Origin: Affinundibacterium nitidum
Lineage (GTDB): Bacteria; Pseudomonadota; Gammaproteobacteria; Burkholderiales; Burkholderiaceae_D
NCBI RefSeq assembly: GCF_014284155.1
Contig: NZ_JACOFZ010000003.1
Coordinates: 1-64,000 of the forward strand
Length of the DNA: 64,000 nucleotides
Direction: 5' to 3'
The notes under the pieces were generated by a model, which was given only the letters and a program-made list of their open reading frames with translations, did no database searches and was not told the DNA's origin. How positions within the stretch are numbered: the stretch's first letter is position 1; each line of letters starts with the position of its first letter. Shown piece by piece: positions 10,840-21,258 of the stretch. The translations under genes and the position numbers were made by a program.

Positions 10840-11916
10840 TCACTCCTTGCGTTTGGCAACAGCCGCGGTACTTGCGGGAGTGGCTAATGATGACGAAGCG
10901 GGTGCAGATGCGGGAGTCGCCGTTACTGCGCCATTACTGACTGCTTGACTCGCACTGCCTTCAACGCGTTTGAAATCAACCGGAGCACCCTCTTTGACGG
11001 CGTCTTTACTGGCATCACGAGTGACGCGTCGATTTATTTTCTCTTTCTTCGCGCGTACATCTTCCGACTCGGGCGGTGCAATCGAACTCGTATCAACCAA
11101 TAGCACTAATAATTGTTTATGGTGCTCAACCCCAGCCGAAGGCGAGAGTAAAACTGTTTCAAACGTCGTGGTGGCCTTATTGTCGACTTGCGCAACTTTC
11201 GCCACTTGCAAACCTTCAGGATAAACACCATCAATACCTGAGGTCACCAAAACATCACCAATTTTCACATCAGCGTTGGTCGTCACACGCATTTCAAGAA
11301 ACGGAGAGCGGCCACGGCCGGTCACCACGCTACGCAGACCATTGCGTTCGACCATGACTGGAATGGCTTGATTTTTATCGGAGAGCAAGGTCACTTCACA
11401 GGTGAGTGGAAAAACACGGGTGACCTGCCCGACCACGCCACGCTCATCAATCACGGGCTGGCTCAACGCAATACCGTGAGTAGCGCCACGATTTAACACA
11501 ATCTTACGGGTAACTTCATCACGTGCATCGTACAAAATTTCTGCCATCAACGACTTCGAAGTCGTCTTGGTTTTCAGTTCCAACAGGCGTCGTAACTGTG
11601 CATTCTCTGTGGTCAAAGCCACATTTTGATGCAAGCTTTCTGCGTTTTTAATTTGCTGCAGTTTTAAAGTTTCTACTTCTTTTTGTAGCGTACTAGTCGA
11701 AGCGAAATAATTCGACATATTCGACATCGCATCGCGCGGTGCCAGTGCCAGCATTTGTAGAGGATAAAGTGCCGTACCCACTACTTGACGCAATGGACCG
11801 AGTGACTTCATCCGAGAGTCAACCAGTAACAGGCAGATAGAAAAGACAGTGAAAAAGGCCACCTTAACGCGTGCGGACGCGCCTTGTTTAAACAGTGGTG
11901 GTGGACTATGTTGCAT
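10840..11916 (-). CDS. mreC: Rod shape-determining protein MreC
   Basis: MreC is a periplasmic scaffold anchored in the inner membrane that activates PBP2/RodA. From the chosen ATG at 11916 (358 residues, typical MQHSPPPLFKQG start) there is one membrane helix at about 18-37, a coiled coil at about 70-115 and the beta-rich MreC core. An Ala/Ser/Pro-rich tail ends the protein. An upstream in-frame start at 11982 would run into the terminator-like hairpin and is less likely. mreB lies upstream, separated by about 220 bases. Confidence 0.92.
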   Translation of the reverse strand: MQHSPPPLFKQGASARVKVAFFTVFSICLLLVDSRMKSLGPLRQVVGTALYPLQMLALAPRDAMSNMSNYFASTSTLQKEVETLKLQQIKNAESLHQNVALTTENAQLRRLLELKTKTTSKSLMAEILYDARDEVTRKIVLNRGATHGIALSQPVIDERGVVGQVTRVFPLTCEVTLLSDKNQAIPVMVERNGLRSVVTGRGRSPFLEMRVTTNADVKIGDVLVTSGIDGVYPEGLQVAKVAQVDNKATTTFETVLLSPSAGVEHHKQLLVLLVDTSSIAPPESEDVRAKKEKINRRVTRDASKDAVKEGAPVDFKRVEGSASQAVSNGAVTATPASAPASSSLATPASTAAVAKRKE

Positions 11917-11954
11917 AAGTGACGATGCTAAGCCTAGAACATTGATAGAACAAC

Positions 11955-12003
11955 TGAAATAAGAAAACTGAAATGAGATCACGCCATTGCTGATCTCATT
12001 TCA
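11955..12003 (-). terminator. Terminator-like hairpin between mreB and mreC
   Basis: A perfect 13-bp inverted repeat (TGAAATGAGATCA at 11969-11981 and its complement at 11991-12003, 9-base loop) is followed on the minus strand by GTTTTCTTATTT. This is the form of an intrinsic terminator or attenuator. It would let mreB be made in excess of mreCD-mrdA-rodA. Confidence 0.6.
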
Positions 12004-12136
12004 AATTCCTGTACTTATGTACTTCTTCCAAATGCGAAGCGAGCTATCTCATTCGCTTATCATGAACTCATTTCACGTCTCAGTTTCACACTGTATTTAC
12101 GTCGCAAGTCCATTGCGCATTTGTTTCTCAAACGAA

Positions 12137-13661
<1,525 letters not shown>

Positions 13662-13964
13662 ATGTCATTAGAACTCAACGATGTGAAACGTATCGCCAAT
13701 TTGGCACGACTCGAACTTAGCGACGAAGAAGCAAATAATACGCTCAATAAGCTCAACGGATTTTTCTCTATCGCCGAGCAATTGAAATCGATCGACACAT
13801 CGGGAGTTGCGCCTTTAAGTCATCCACTTTCTGCACAGTTACCTGAGTTTTCTTTAAGGCTGCGCGAAGACGCGATTACCGAATCGAATCATCGCGACGA
13901 ATATCAAAAGGTAGCGCCAGCGACGCAAGACGGACTCTACCTAGTACCGAAAGTGATTGAATAA
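13662..13964 (+). CDS. gatC: Asp/Glu-tRNA amidotransferase subunit C (GatC)
   Basis: GatC is the small subunit that holds GatA and GatB together in the enzyme that converts mischarged Glu-tRNA(Gln) or Asp-tRNA(Asn) to the amide form. The 100-residue length and the start MSLELNDVKRIANLARLEL are typical. The ATG at 13662 is preferred over a TTG 27 bases upstream, since the family usually starts here. It leads a gatCAB run, with a 135-base gap before gatA. Confidence 0.95.
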   Translation: MSLELNDVKRIANLARLELSDEEANNTLNKLNGFFSIAEQLKSIDTSGVAPLSHPLSAQLPEFSLRLREDAITESNHRDEYQKVAPATQDGLYLVPKVIE

Positions 13965-14099
13965 TCGTTTGAACTACACATACAGAGTGGTTCGCGCAAA
14001 TGCCGGCCAATTTCTACCATGGTAGAGAACTGTATAGACCGAACATGAGGCTAGGCTGGCAAGATCTAGCAGCACAAAATTGAATTCATTGAGTTAATT

Positions 14100-15554
14100 A
14101 TGCATAAGCACACCTTAAAGCAACTCTCTGCCATGCTGCAGAGTAAACAAGTTTCGGCGAGCGAACTCGCACAGCACTATTTGGGCCGTATTCAAGCAGA
14201 TACCTTAAATGCTTTCACCCATGTCGACCCAGCACTGACCCTAGCGCAGGCAGCCGCTGCAGATCAGCGCATCGCTAGCGGCGACATCACAGCCTTGACT
14301 GGCATTCCTATCGCCCACAAAGACATCTTCGTGACACGCGACTGGCGCTCAACAGCAGGCTCAAAAATGCTGGAAAATTATGTCAGTCCATTTGATGCGA
14401 CAGTGGTTGAGCATTTCAAACGCGCTGGCACTGTCACGCTCGGCAAACTCAATTGCGATGAATTCGCGATGGGTTCGAGCAATGAAAATTCCTACTTTGG
14501 GGCCGTCAAAAACCCATGGGATATCACTGCTGTTCCAGGTGGTTCTTCTGGTGGTTCTGCTGCTGCGATTGCCGCCCGTTTAGCGCCTGCAGTTACAGGC
14601 ACGGATACTGGCGGCTCGATTCGCCAGCCCGCAGCGTTTTGTGGCGTCACAGGCATCAAACCTACCTATGGCAGTGTTTCTCGCTTCGGTATGATTGCCT
14701 TTGCCTCTTCGCTCGATCAGGGTGGCCCGATGGCGCAAACGGCCGAAGACTGCAGTTTATTATTGAATACCATGGTTGGTTTTGATGAGAAAGATTCAAC
14801 CAGCGTCACACGCGATAAGGAAGATTTTTCACGCGACTTGAATCAATCGATTAAAGGCCTACGCATAGGCGTGCCACGAGAATTTTTTGGTGCGGGTCTA
14901 GCCAGTGATGTTGAACAAGCGGTGCGTGCAGCCTTAAGTGAATACGAAAAACTCGGCGCCACATTAGTCGACATCTCCTTACCAAAAACAGAGTTGTCGA
15001 TCCCAGTGTATTACATCATCGCTCCAGCAGAAGCTTCCTCTAACTTGAGTCGTTTTGATGGTGTGCGTTACGGTCATCGCGCAACCGAATATAAAGATCT
15101 CAACGATATGTATCGCAAGACACGCACTGAAGGTTTTGGTGATGAAGTCAAACGCCGCATTTTGACTGGCGCTTATGTTCTATCACATGGCTATTACGAT
15201 GCCTACTATTTACAAGCACAGAAGATTCGTCGCTTAATCGCCCAAGATTTCCAAGCCGCTTTCGAACAATGTGACGTCATCATGGGCCCTGTAGCGCCAA
15301 CCGTTGCTTGGGATTTAGGTGCCAAATCGGATGATCCGGTCGCTAACTATTTGGCCGACATTTTCACGCTGTCGACCAGCTTGGCAGGTTTGCCGGGTAT
15401 GTCAATTCCTTGTGGTTTTGGTCAAGGTGAAAAGAATAGTAAGCGCCCGGTTGGCTTGCAAATCATCGGCAATTATTTTGCGGAAGCGAAGCTATTGAAC
15501 GTTGCCCATCAGTTCCAGCAAGCGACCGATTGGCACAGCAAAGCGCCTGTGTAA
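14100..15554 (+). CDS. gatA: Asp/Glu-tRNA amidotransferase subunit A (GatA)
   Basis: GatA is the glutaminase/amidase subunit that releases ammonia from glutamine. The amidase signature [17 protein letters not shown] and the downstream [10 protein letters not shown] carry the Ser-cisSer pair, and the Lys of the triad lies in AHKDIF near residue 74. The length of 484 residues is usual. It follows gatC and precedes gatB on the same strand. Confidence 0.97.
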   Translation: MHKHTLKQLSAMLQSKQVSASELAQHYLGRIQADTLNAFTHVDPALTLAQAAAADQRIASGDITALTGIPIAHKDIFVTRDWRSTAGSKMLENYVSPFDATVVEHFKRAGTVTLGKLNCDEFAMGSSNENSYFGAVKNPWDITAVPGGSSGGSAAAIAARLAPAVTGTDTGGSIRQPAAFCGVTGIKPTYGSVSRFGMIAFASSLDQGGPMAQTAEDCSLLLNTMVGFDEKDSTSVTRDKEDFSRDLNQSIKGLRIGVPREFFGAGLASDVEQAVRAALSEYEKLGATLVDISLPKTELSIPVYYIIAPAEASSNLSRFDGVRYGHRATEYKDLNDMYRKTRTEGFGDEVKRRILTGAYVLSHGYYDAYYLQAQKIRRLIAQDFQAAFEQCDVIMGPVAPTVAWDLGAKSDDPVANYLADIFTLSTSLAGLPGMSIPCGFGQGEKNSKRPVGLQIIGNYFAEAKLLNVAHQFQQATDWHSKAPV

Positions 15555-15710
15555 TTGCGCGCTTTGTGTTGAGTCCTTTGCGTTGGCGCTTCCCGTTTCG
15601 AAGGGCGAGAACGTAAAGAAAAAGAATACGCAGGGCGGTTGAAACCCGCGCTGCAGAAGTGTACAGAGAACAATTCAGCGGAATCGAGTAGATTCAAAAA
15701 GGAATGCAAT

Positions 15711-17183
15711 ATGCAATGGGAAGTCGTTATCGGTTTTGAGACTCACGCCCAACTCAAAACGAATTCAAAAATTTTTAGTGGTTCTTCCATTCAGTTTGGT
15801 GCAGAACCGAATACACAAGCCAGCCCAGTCGATTTAGCCTTGCCTGGCGTGTTGCCGGTCATGAATAAAGGTGCTGTTGAGAAGGCGATTCAATTTGGTT
15901 TAGCAGTGGGCGCGACTATCGCCCCGGAATCGATTTTTGCGCGTAAAAATTATTTCTACCCTGATTTGCCGAAGGGTTATCAGATCAGTCAATTTGAAAT
16001 TCCTGTAGTACAAGGCGGCACTGTTACTTGCGTCGTTGAGAAAGATGGCAAGTCTGAAGTCAAAGTCATTGAACTGACACGCGCTCACCTCGAAGAAGAC
16101 GCGGGCAAATCTCTGCACGAAGACTACCAAGGCATGACGGGTATCGACCTCAATCGTGCAGGCACACCTTTGCTTGAAATCGTCACCGAGCCCGTCATGC
16201 GTAGCGCGGCTGAAGCAGTCGCTTACGCTAAAGCTTTGCACTCGCTGGTCGTATGGCTCGACATTTGCGATGGCAATATGCAAGAAGGTTCCTTCCGTTG
16301 CGACGCCAACGTCTCGGTTCGCCCAGTTGGTCAAAAAGAATTTGGTACGCGTTGCGAAATCAAAAATCTCAACTCTTTCCGATTCTTGGAAGATGCCATC
16401 AATATCGAAGTGCGTCGTCAGATTGAATTAATTGAAGACGGCGGCACGGTCGTACAAGAAACACGTTTATACGACCCTGATCGCAAAGAAACGCGCTCCA
16501 TGCGCAGTAAAGAAGATTCACAAGATTATCGCTATTTCCCAGACCCAGATCTGCCGCCACTGCGCATTAGTCGCGAATGGGTAGAGCAAGTGCGCAGCAC
16601 CATGCCTGAATTGCCTACAGCGATGCGTGCGCGCTTCACAGAGCAGTTTGGTTTATCTGACTATGATGCAATGATCGTCACGCAATCGAAAGCCATGGCA
16701 GCGTATTTTGAAGCAGCGCTGGCGGCAAGCCCAGCAGGTGACAAGGCAGCGCAAGCCAAACAAATCGCCAACTGGTTAATGGGTGATGTCTCTTCTACGC
16801 TCAATCGTGAAGGTATAGAGATTGCACAAATTCCGGTAACAGCAGCGCAACTCGCTTTACTCCTACAACGAATTACTGACGGTACGATCTCCAACAAGAT
16901 TGCAAAAGAAGTGTTCGCAGCAATGTGGCAAGCACCAAGCGCCGAAGACAATTTGGCAGATGCGGTGATCGATGCCAAAGGCTTGAAACAAATTTCTGAT
17001 GTCGGCGCGCTCGAAAAGATTATCGATGAAGTGATGGCAGCAAATCAGCAATCGGTCGATGCGTACCGCGCTGGTAATGAGAAAGCCTTCAACGCCTTGG
17101 TTGGTCAAGCGATGAAAGCGACCAAGGGTAAAGGCAACCCTGCGCAAGTCAATGAGCTTTTGAAGAAAAAGCTGCATGCTTAA
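15711..17183 (+). CDS. gatB: Asp/Glu-tRNA amidotransferase subunit B (GatB)
   Basis: GatB binds the mischarged tRNA and activates the side-chain carboxylate with ATP. The protein begins [15 protein letters not shown], has the GatB core to about residue 290, and ends in the YqeY-like helical tail. The ATG at 15711 has AAGGAA upstream; a longer TTG-started frame is rejected. The last 20 codons are found again about 1.09 kb downstream (18210-18272), beyond the vapBC genes. Confidence 0.96.
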   Translation: MQWEVVIGFETHAQLKTNSKIFSGSSIQFGAEPNTQASPVDLALPGVLPVMNKGAVEKAIQFGLAVGATIAPESIFARKNYFYPDLPKGYQISQFEIPVVQGGTVTCVVEKDGKSEVKVIELTRAHLEEDAGKSLHEDYQGMTGIDLNRAGTPLLEIVTEPVMRSAAEAVAYAKALHSLVVWLDICDGNMQEGSFRCDANVSVRPVGQKEFGTRCEIKNLNSFRFLEDAINIEVRRQIELIEDGGTVVQETRLYDPDRKETRSMRSKEDSQDYRYFPDPDLPPLRISREWVEQVRSTMPELPTAMRARFTEQFGLSDYDAMIVTQSKAMAAYFEAALAASPAGDKAAQAKQIANWLMGDVSSTLNREGIEIAQIPVTAAQLALLLQRITDGTISNKIAKEVFAAMWQAPSAEDNLADAVIDAKGLKQISDVGALEKIIDEVMAANQQSVDAYRAGNEKAFNALVGQAMKATKGKGNPAQVNELLKKKLHA

Positions 17184-17220
17184 AAAGTAATGCAGTTCAG
17201 TTATGCTCAATAATTCTTCA

Positions 17221-17297
17221 TGTCATCCCTGCGAAGGCAGGGATCCAGTGTCTTTAGGCATTTACGCCACTAGATTCCCGCCTGCGCGGGAACGACA
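17221..17297. repeat. Palindromic intergenic element (REP/MITE-like), copy 1
   Basis: Two imperfect inverted arms of 30 bases (17221-17250 and 17268-17297) enclose a 17-base centre. The arms start TGTCATCCCTGCG and end CGCGGGAACGACA. Elements of this kind (GTCATCCC...GGGAATGAC) are scattered through beta- and gammaproteobacterial genomes. It lies just behind gatB. Confidence 0.75.
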
Positions 17298-17361
17298 GTC
17301 CTTGAACTTATGCGTTTAACGGAACGGCATTCAGGCTTAAAGAACGGATGGCGACAATGAA

Positions 17362-17390
17362 AAAGGGTGAGGAATGTTTCCTCACCCTTT
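17362..17390. terminator. Hairpin terminator between gatB and vapC, copy 1
   Basis: A perfect 13-bp stem (AAAGGGTGAGGAA and complement, 3-base loop) stands between the convergent ends of gatB and vapC. On the minus strand a short run of U follows the stem; on the plus strand the T-run is broken. It probably serves both directions. Confidence 0.7.
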
Positions 17391-17428
17391 CTCTCATGGT
17401 ACTAAAACAAGCAATTCATCAAACTAGG

Positions 17429-17830
17429 TTACGGGACCCAGTTCTCGACCTGTAATGCAGGCACTCGCTCAAACTCACTGGCATTATTGGTCACCAAAAT
17501 CAACCCCTCGCTGCGAGCATTGGCTGCAATGTGAATGTCATTCACGCCAATCGGTTTTCCAACTTTTTCAAGAGCACTACGAATGGAACCGTAGTGTTGA
17601 GAGGCTTTCGCAGAATAAGGAAGAACTTCAAGTCGGCTGCAAAAATCTTCAATTGCATATAGATTCTCGCTAACTTTTTGACTTTTTTCGGCGCCGTGAA
17701 ATAACTCTGACAACGTAATGGCTGAAATAGCCATTCGACTAGAATGCTGGTTAAAAATCTCCAATACTTCAATTGGACGACGCTTTAATACGTATATGAC
17801 AATATTCGTATCAAGTAGATATTTCAACAT
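17429..17830 (-). CDS. vapC: VapC-type PIN-domain RNase toxin
   Basis: VapC toxins are PIN-domain endonucleases; many relatives cut initiator tRNA. The acidic site residues are visible as D7 (in LLDTN), E42 (in LSELFHG) and D98 (in NDIHIAA), with TNNASEFERVP near the C-terminus as in the tRNA(fMet)-cleaving group. The length is 133 residues. The gene starts 2 bases after the vapB stop. The pair is enclosed by direct repeats, which suggests arrival by recombination. Confidence 0.93.
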   Translation of the reverse strand: MLKYLLDTNIVIYVLKRRPIEVLEIFNQHSSRMAISAITLSELFHGAEKSQKVSENLYAIEDFCSRLEVLPYSAKASQHYGSIRSALEKVGKPIGVNDIHIAANARSEGLILVTNNASEFERVPALQVENWVP

Positions 17831-17832
17831 TG

Positions 17833-18066
17833 TTATAGCGCTTCGCGATCAGTTTGACTTTGTGATGCGCGCTCAGACATAAAATCCTCAGACACTTTTG
17901 GACCATTGAGGAAAAAACTATCCCAAGTATGACCCACTGGAGAAATAATGCGTTCATTGCCCTTAGAACGTACGTCCACCTTCTTGACGTTATCCGGCAA
18001 GCGCAATTCCGCAGGTAGGCGAACTGCCTGCGAGCGGTTATTTGTAAAAACTGAGCTAATTGTCAT
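17833..18066 (-). CDS. vapB: VapB-type antitoxin (AbrB/MazE-like DNA-binding)
   Basis: A 77-residue antitoxin. The N-terminal half (TNNRSQAVRLPAELRLPD) is the swapped-hairpin AbrB-type DNA-binding fold, and the polar C-terminal half would wrap and block VapC. It precedes vapC by 2 bases, the normal order for this family, and such antitoxins usually autoregulate the operon with the toxin. Confidence 0.92.
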   Translation of the reverse strand: MTISSVFTNNRSQAVRLPAELRLPDNVKKVDVRSKGNERIISPVGHTWDSFFLNGPKVSEDFMSERASQSQTDREAL

Positions 18067-18209
18067 GATGTGCTCCTACCAGATGGGATATGCCACAAGT
18101 ATATAGCGCAAATCAAAGAGATTCAAGCCAGAATAATCGAGCTTATCGGAAGTAAAAACCAAGATATGCAGATCACTTACTTTATTCAAAGTGTAAAGAA
18201 GCTGTTCTA
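18067..18209. other. vapBC upstream region up to the second repeat copy
   Basis: About 140 bases that must contain the vapBC promoter and operator. A TATATAG stretch occurs near 18100. No clear operator palindrome was identified. The right limit is the start of direct repeat copy 2. Confidence 0.4.
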
Positions 18210-18272
18210 ACCAAAGGTATAGGCAACCCTGCGCAAGTCAATGAGCTTTTGAAGAAAAAGCTGCAAGCTTAA
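18210..18272 (+). pseudogene. gatB 3'-terminal remnant
   Basis: Twenty sense codons and a stop reproduce the GatB C-terminus ([20 protein letters not shown]) with two residue changes: K to I and H to Q. No start codon or ribosome site is attached, so it is not expected to be translated. It shows that the vapBC segment is bounded by a duplication of the gatB end. Confidence 0.85.
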
Positions 18273-18320
18273 AGAGTAAAGCCGTTCAATTGGCGTTCAG
18301 TCAAGCTGAATAATTCGTCA

Positions 18321-18397
18321 TGTCATCCCTGCGAAGGCAGGGATCCAGTGTCTTTCGGCATTTACGGCACTAGATTCCCGCCTGCGCGGGAACGATA
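18321..18397. repeat. Palindromic intergenic element, copy 2
   Basis: Same organisation as the element at 17221-17297: 30-base arms around a 17-base centre. The left arm is identical to that of copy 1. The centre and right arm differ at three or four positions. Confidence 0.72.
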
Positions 18398-18459
18398 GTC
18401 CTTGAACTCATGCGCTTAACGGAACGGCATTCAGGCTTAAAGAACGGATGGCGACAATA

Positions 18460-18490
18460 AAAAAGGGTGAGGAATTTTTCCTCACCCTTT
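18460..18490. terminator. Terminator hairpin after tolC, copy 2
   Basis: A 13-bp stem with a 3-base loop is followed on the minus strand by six U and on the plus strand by five. It lies 43 bases beyond the tolC stop and should end the type I secretion operon transcript. Confidence 0.78.
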
Positions 18491-18532
18491 TTCGTTTGTA
18501 TTCACAAACTTGGTCAGACCCAAAACCCCAGA

Positions 18533-19879
18533 TTAGTTCCCGGAGAAGAAGCCTGCAACCACCTGCATGTCTTCATAATTAGCGACGCCTGCAGCGACCT
18601 TCAACCGCAAGAATGCACTTAAGTAGTTATAACGCGCTTGAGCCAAGTCACGCTTCGCTGTCACCAGCTGCTGTTGGGCATTGAGCAAATCCAAATTGAT
18701 ACGAATACCGCCTTTGATGCTTTGCTTAGTCGCCTCGACCAAGGTCTGCGCCGATGCAACTGAACGTTGGAAAGCTTCGACCTTAATTGCCCCGACACGT
18801 ACTGCATTAAACTGCTTTTGCAGCTCAGTCATCACTTTGATGCGAGTACTGTCTAAATCGGATCTAGCACGATCTTTCTGCGCCACTGCTTGCGAAGATA
18901 CTGCGCTCGAAGAACCACCTGAATAAATCGGAATAACGACTTGGAAACCAATGCTGCGAATATTGTTGTCCTGCTTCTGTGTTGTCACTGTCTCTGACTT
19001 ACCGTGGCTATAACTCGCATTTAAGTCGACGCGCGGCGCATGTCCGGCACGGCTTTTAGCGATTTCTTGCTCGGCAATTTCCAAATTCAGCTTAGCCGCG
19101 GAAATTTCGGGGCTATTTTTTTCTGCGGTGGTTTTCCATTCGTTCAAGTCGCCTTGAATCAAACGACTGACACTAAAATCCTCTTTCAAAGAATCGAGTG
19201 CAGTAATGTCGGTCCCCACAATACCTGCCAAAATCGTGCGAGCATTTTGCAAGTTGTCTTGAGCTTCTAACAAAATTGCCTCGGCCACATCCAACTTGGC
19301 TTGCGTTTCCAACATATCAGTTTTCGCGGCTTCGCCTTTCGAAAACATCAAGTCGTTGACTTTTTTCTGCTCACGCAAGAAGTCGCGCTGTGCGGTATAC
19401 AGTGCCACTTGTTCCTCACCGAACTTCGCATCAGAATATGCTGCTAAGACCCTTACCATCAGATCTTTGGCGCGTGCATCAAACTGCGCGTTACTTTGCA
19501 GAGTCTGCGCTTGGCCTTGCTTGAAGCGGGCATAATTATCGAGTGCAAACAATGGCTGACGTAAAGATACGCCCTTGCTGGAGCTTTGATAATCAAGATC
19601 AGACATCGCTAACTTACCGAGAAAATTCGGCGCAGTTTGCTCACCTTTATTGGTCGATTTCGAGAAAGAATACTGCACTTGCGGCAACAGACCTGCTCGA
19701 CCGAGCACTTCGGCCTGTTGACCATAGCGATTATCAGCTTGAGCAGAACGATACAAAGGATCGTTCTTCAAAGCAGCCTGATACGCTTCTAATAAACCCG
19801 TCGCTGAGGCATTCGCTTGTGCAAATAGGGCCGAGCAAGCTAATGAGATTACGCTAAGACGCTTCCATGTTCGGTTCAT
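18533..19879 (-). CDS. TolC-family outer-membrane channel of a type I secretion system
   Basis: An outer-membrane efflux protein that forms the trimeric exit duct. A signal peptide ends near residue 25 (ANASA), followed by LLEAYQAALKNDPLYRSAQA, the classic TolC start. Two long helical-hairpin repeats cover the rest. The ATG at 19879 (448 residues) has AAGGTG upstream; a GTG 9 bases earlier overlaps that ribosome site and is rejected. It is the last gene of an ATPase-HlyD-TolC operon, so it very likely belongs to this secretion system. Confidence 0.94.
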   Translation of the reverse strand: MNRTWKRLSVISLACSALFAQANASATGLLEAYQAALKNDPLYRSAQADNRYGQQAEVLGRAGLLPQVQYSFSKSTNKGEQTAPNFLGKLAMSDLDYQSSSKGVSLRQPLFALDNYARFKQGQAQTLQSNAQFDARAKDLMVRVLAAYSDAKFGEEQVALYTAQRDFLREQKKVNDLMFSKGEAAKTDMLETQAKLDVAEAILLEAQDNLQNARTILAGIVGTDITALDSLKEDFSVSRLIQGDLNEWKTTAEKNSPEISAAKLNLEIAEQEIAKSRAGHAPRVDLNASYSHGKSETVTTQKQDNNIRSIGFQVVIPIYSGGSSSAVSSQAVAQKDRARSDLDSTRIKVMTELQKQFNAVRVGAIKVEAFQRSVASAQTLVEATKQSIKGGIRINLDLLNAQQQLVTAKRDLAQARYNYLSAFLRLKVAAGVANYEDMQVVAGFFSGN

Positions 19880-19889
19880 CTTTTTCACC

Positions 19890-21254
19890 TTACTCTTCGC
19901 TCAAAGAAGAATTAGCTCGATCCATCAATGGTTTCATGAGATAGTTCATGAAAGTACGTTCGCCTGTTTTGACAGACATATCTACCGGCATCCCTGGGCG
20001 CAACTCTAACTTCGTCAATTTCTTCACACCTTCTGGAGTCACTTCTGCTCGAATTTTGTAATACGGCATGCCTGTGCGCTCATCGACCGTGCGATCGGCA
20101 GCCACTTGGGTAACCACACCAGGAATATGTGGCGTGGTATTCGAGTTAAATGCAGAGAAAATCAAATCAACAGGCATACCCTTGCGTACTTTATCAACCA
20201 AATGCACAGGCATTTGGCCTTCAACGATCAAAGGATCAGATTCAGGAACGATTTCCATCAATTTCACATTCGGAGCGACAAAACCGCCCACGGTAAATAC
20301 ATTGAGACTCGTCACAACACCATTCACTGGCGACTTGACCTCTACGTTATTAAATTCGTATTCCAGTGCCGGCAAACGACTGCGAGCGGATTCTGCATCT
20401 TTTTGTGCTTCATTTAATTGCGCTCGGGCTTCTTTTTGATACTCTTGTTGTCTCTGCGTACGGCGGAAATTGAGTTCTGTAATTTGACGTTGAACACGAC
20501 CGATGTTGCCTGTATCTTCCGAGATGGCGCCAATCACCTGCGCATAGGTGCGTTCCAAATCGAGCAAACGGTTACGTGCGACAAAACCTTCCTTCGCTAA
20601 TTCGCGCATATTTTCAACTTGCTCTTTCAAGAAACCAACTTGCTGCTTTTTGTTGATCATCGAATCTTCAAGACCACGCAACTGCGACTTCAGACCAGCA
20701 ATGTTTTCATCGATCGAGGATAAATCATTTTGTTGTGCTGTACGACGCGACAAGAACAACTGTTGCTGTAACAGGATGTTATTAGCAACACGTGGGTCAA
20801 GCTTGTCAGAAGTTAAGTACTTAGGGAAATTGATATTCGGTGCATTTTCAATTTCAGCTTTTAAGCGAGCTGCGGTGGCCTCTGCCGTATAGAGCTGCAC
20901 ACGACCCACTTCCAAATTGGCTTTTGATACGATGGGGTTCATGCGCACCAAGACTTGGCCCGCTTTGACGACATCACCGTCTTTCACCAACACCGCTTCT
21001 ACCGTGCCATTATTGGGATATTGAATTGCCTTACGGTTAGACGATACCGACAAGGTACCTTGAATCGGAACACCCTTATCGAGCGGCGCGAACGAAGCCC
21101 ACAAAATAAAGCCAACAAAACCGAACAGCACGATCATCCAACCTAATCGTGAATAGCTACTGGAATCGACAATCACGTCCAATACTTCAACGTCTTGTGT
21201 TGCGACGTCCGAGACATTGTTATCGCGTTTAACTAATGCGTTTTTCGTATTCAT
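19890..21254 (-). CDS. HlyD-family membrane fusion protein of the type I secretion system
   Basis: The periplasmic adaptor that links the ABC exporter to the TolC channel. One membrane helix lies at about residues 37-57, followed by a barrel/lipoyl region, a long coiled coil (about 140-300) and the HlyD C-terminal domain ending in LRPGMPVDMSVKTGERT. I chose the ATG at 21254 (454 residues, GGAG upstream), which is 5 bases after the ATPase stop. A longer frame starting inside the ATPase gene has no ribosome site. Confidence 0.94.
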   Translation of the reverse strand: MNTKNALVKRDNNVSDVATQDVEVLDVIVDSSSYSRLGWMIVLFGFVGFILWASFAPLDKGVPIQGTLSVSSNRKAIQYPNNGTVEAVLVKDGDVVKAGQVLVRMNPIVSKANLEVGRVQLYTAEATAARLKAEIENAPNINFPKYLTSDKLDPRVANNILLQQQLFLSRRTAQQNDLSSIDENIAGLKSQLRGLEDSMINKKQQVGFLKEQVENMRELAKEGFVARNRLLDLERTYAQVIGAISEDTGNIGRVQRQITELNFRRTQRQQEYQKEARAQLNEAQKDAESARSRLPALEYEFNNVEVKSPVNGVVTSLNVFTVGGFVAPNVKLMEIVPESDPLIVEGQMPVHLVDKVRKGMPVDLIFSAFNSNTTPHIPGVVTQVAADRTVDERTGMPYYKIRAEVTPEGVKKLTKLELRPGMPVDMSVKTGERTFMNYLMKPLMDRANSSLSEE

Positions 21255-21258
21255 ATTC

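Larger units (their letters stand above)
17121..17390 (+). repeat. Direct repeat copy 1: gatB 3' end, palindromic element and terminator
   Basis: This 270-base stretch holds the last 20 codons of gatB, the spacer, a long palindrome and a terminator hairpin. It recurs at 18210-18490 with fewer than 20 visible substitutions and one indel of about 11 bases. The two copies flank vapBC. Confidence 0.93.
18210..18490 (+). repeat. Direct repeat copy 2: gatB 3' remnant, palindromic element and terminator
   Basis: Copy 2 of the vapBC-flanking repeat (281 bases). It begins inside a gatB-like coding stretch, continues through a second copy of the palindrome and ends with the same hairpin. The match stops sharply at 18490, as it does at 17390 in copy 1. 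Confidence 0.93.

Noticed and set aside
17121-18490. A prophage or integron around vapBC
   Set aside because: No integrase, phage gene or attC-like site is present in the 1.1 kb unit. Only the direct repeats and the toxin-antitoxin pair are there.
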